64,000 nt of DNA, taken from NCBI RefSeq assembly GCF_023734775.1, contig NZ_AP025732.1, forward strand, positions 124,001-188,000, in the 5' to 3' direction. Of the stretch, positions 63,916 through 64,000 are shown one piece after another. Made by a program: the position numbers and the translations under genes. Positions within the stretch are counted from its first letter, which is position 1. Every line of letters begins with the position of its first letter. Under the pieces are notes generated by a model. The model was not told the origin of the DNA, searched no databases, and saw only the letters and a list, made by a program, of their open reading frames with translations. Origin of the DNA: Nostoc cf. commune SO-36. Lineage in GTDB: Bacteria; Cyanobacteriota; Cyanobacteriia; Cyanobacteriales; Nostocaceae.

Positions 63916-64000
63916 TTTGACTGGGAATTAGGGACTGGGAGCTAGGGATTGAGACTAGAGAATAGTTTTCACTCTAGTAAATACCTAATTTTCAATACTA

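Overview
The window looks like chromosome of a filamentous, heterocyst-forming cyanobacterium of the Nostoc/Anabaena type. The evidence is the dense HIP1 octamer (GCGATCGC), heptamer short tandem repeats in many intergenic gaps, a cyanophycin locus (CphA2-type synthetase and cyanophycinase), an XisH/XisI pair, a GUN4-fused Ser/Thr kinase, and a cox-ctaAB locus of cyanobacterial layout. No rRNA, tRNA or CRISPR array was seen.

Layout. 1-6.2 kb: a plus-strand phosphonate cluster (CDP-alcohol phosphatidyltransferase end, nucleotidyltransferase, PEP mutase fused to a second nucleotidyltransferase, phosphonopyruvate decarboxylase, aminotransferase). It fits synthesis of 2-aminoethylphosphonate and its CMP-activated transfer to a lipid. 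6.5-8.6 kb: a metzincin-like protease with seven almost identical 49-residue lectin-type repeats. 9.3-15.3 kb: cupin, cysteine hydrolase, a divergent frameshifted amidohydrolase, an AlbA_2-type protein and a nucleoside transporter. 15.3-20.6 kb: KptA, an amino-acid permease, a frameshifted peptidoglycan peptidase, small proteins, and a 62-bp tandem repeat array. 20.7-26.9 kb: TxlA-like thioredoxin, cphA2, a small protein, cphB, Uma2, transaldolase. 27.6-33.9 kb: secreted proteins, a carbonic-anhydrase-like beta-helix protein, and a large fusion of cyclic-nucleotide-binding domain, degenerate NtrC-type AAA+ and membrane polyferredoxin. 34.8-40.3 kb: a three-gene two-component cascade. 41-44.9 kb: ATPase, iSTAND/TPR protein and XisHI. 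45-47.5 kb: a phosphate-binding-like protein and a Ser/Thr kinase. 48.1-54.4 kb: coxBAC with divergent ctaA-ctaB. 54.5-64 kb: HicBA, STPK-GUN4, Hsp70-like protein, a PIN toxin interrupted by a TnpB-only IS605-type element, Uma2, two L,D-transpeptidases and KDPG aldolase.

A second theme is sequence integrity. At least nine genes, including coxB, coxC and cphA2, are broken by one- or two-base length changes, mostly in homopolymers. In coxB a +1 and a -1 change compensate each other about 75 bases apart. The simplest reading is residual indel error in the assembly, so these genes may be intact in the organism. True decay is clearer elsewhere: the IS-split vapC, a CBS/kinase remnant with a deletion, a GGDEF stub, and two tnpB right-end fossils.

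Repeats pervade the intergenic space: heptamer arrays at operon junctions, two MITE-like families, long hairpins, and a helically phased pentamer array. Some repeats have entered coding sequence (the linker of the polyferredoxin fusion and the tail of the TPR protein).
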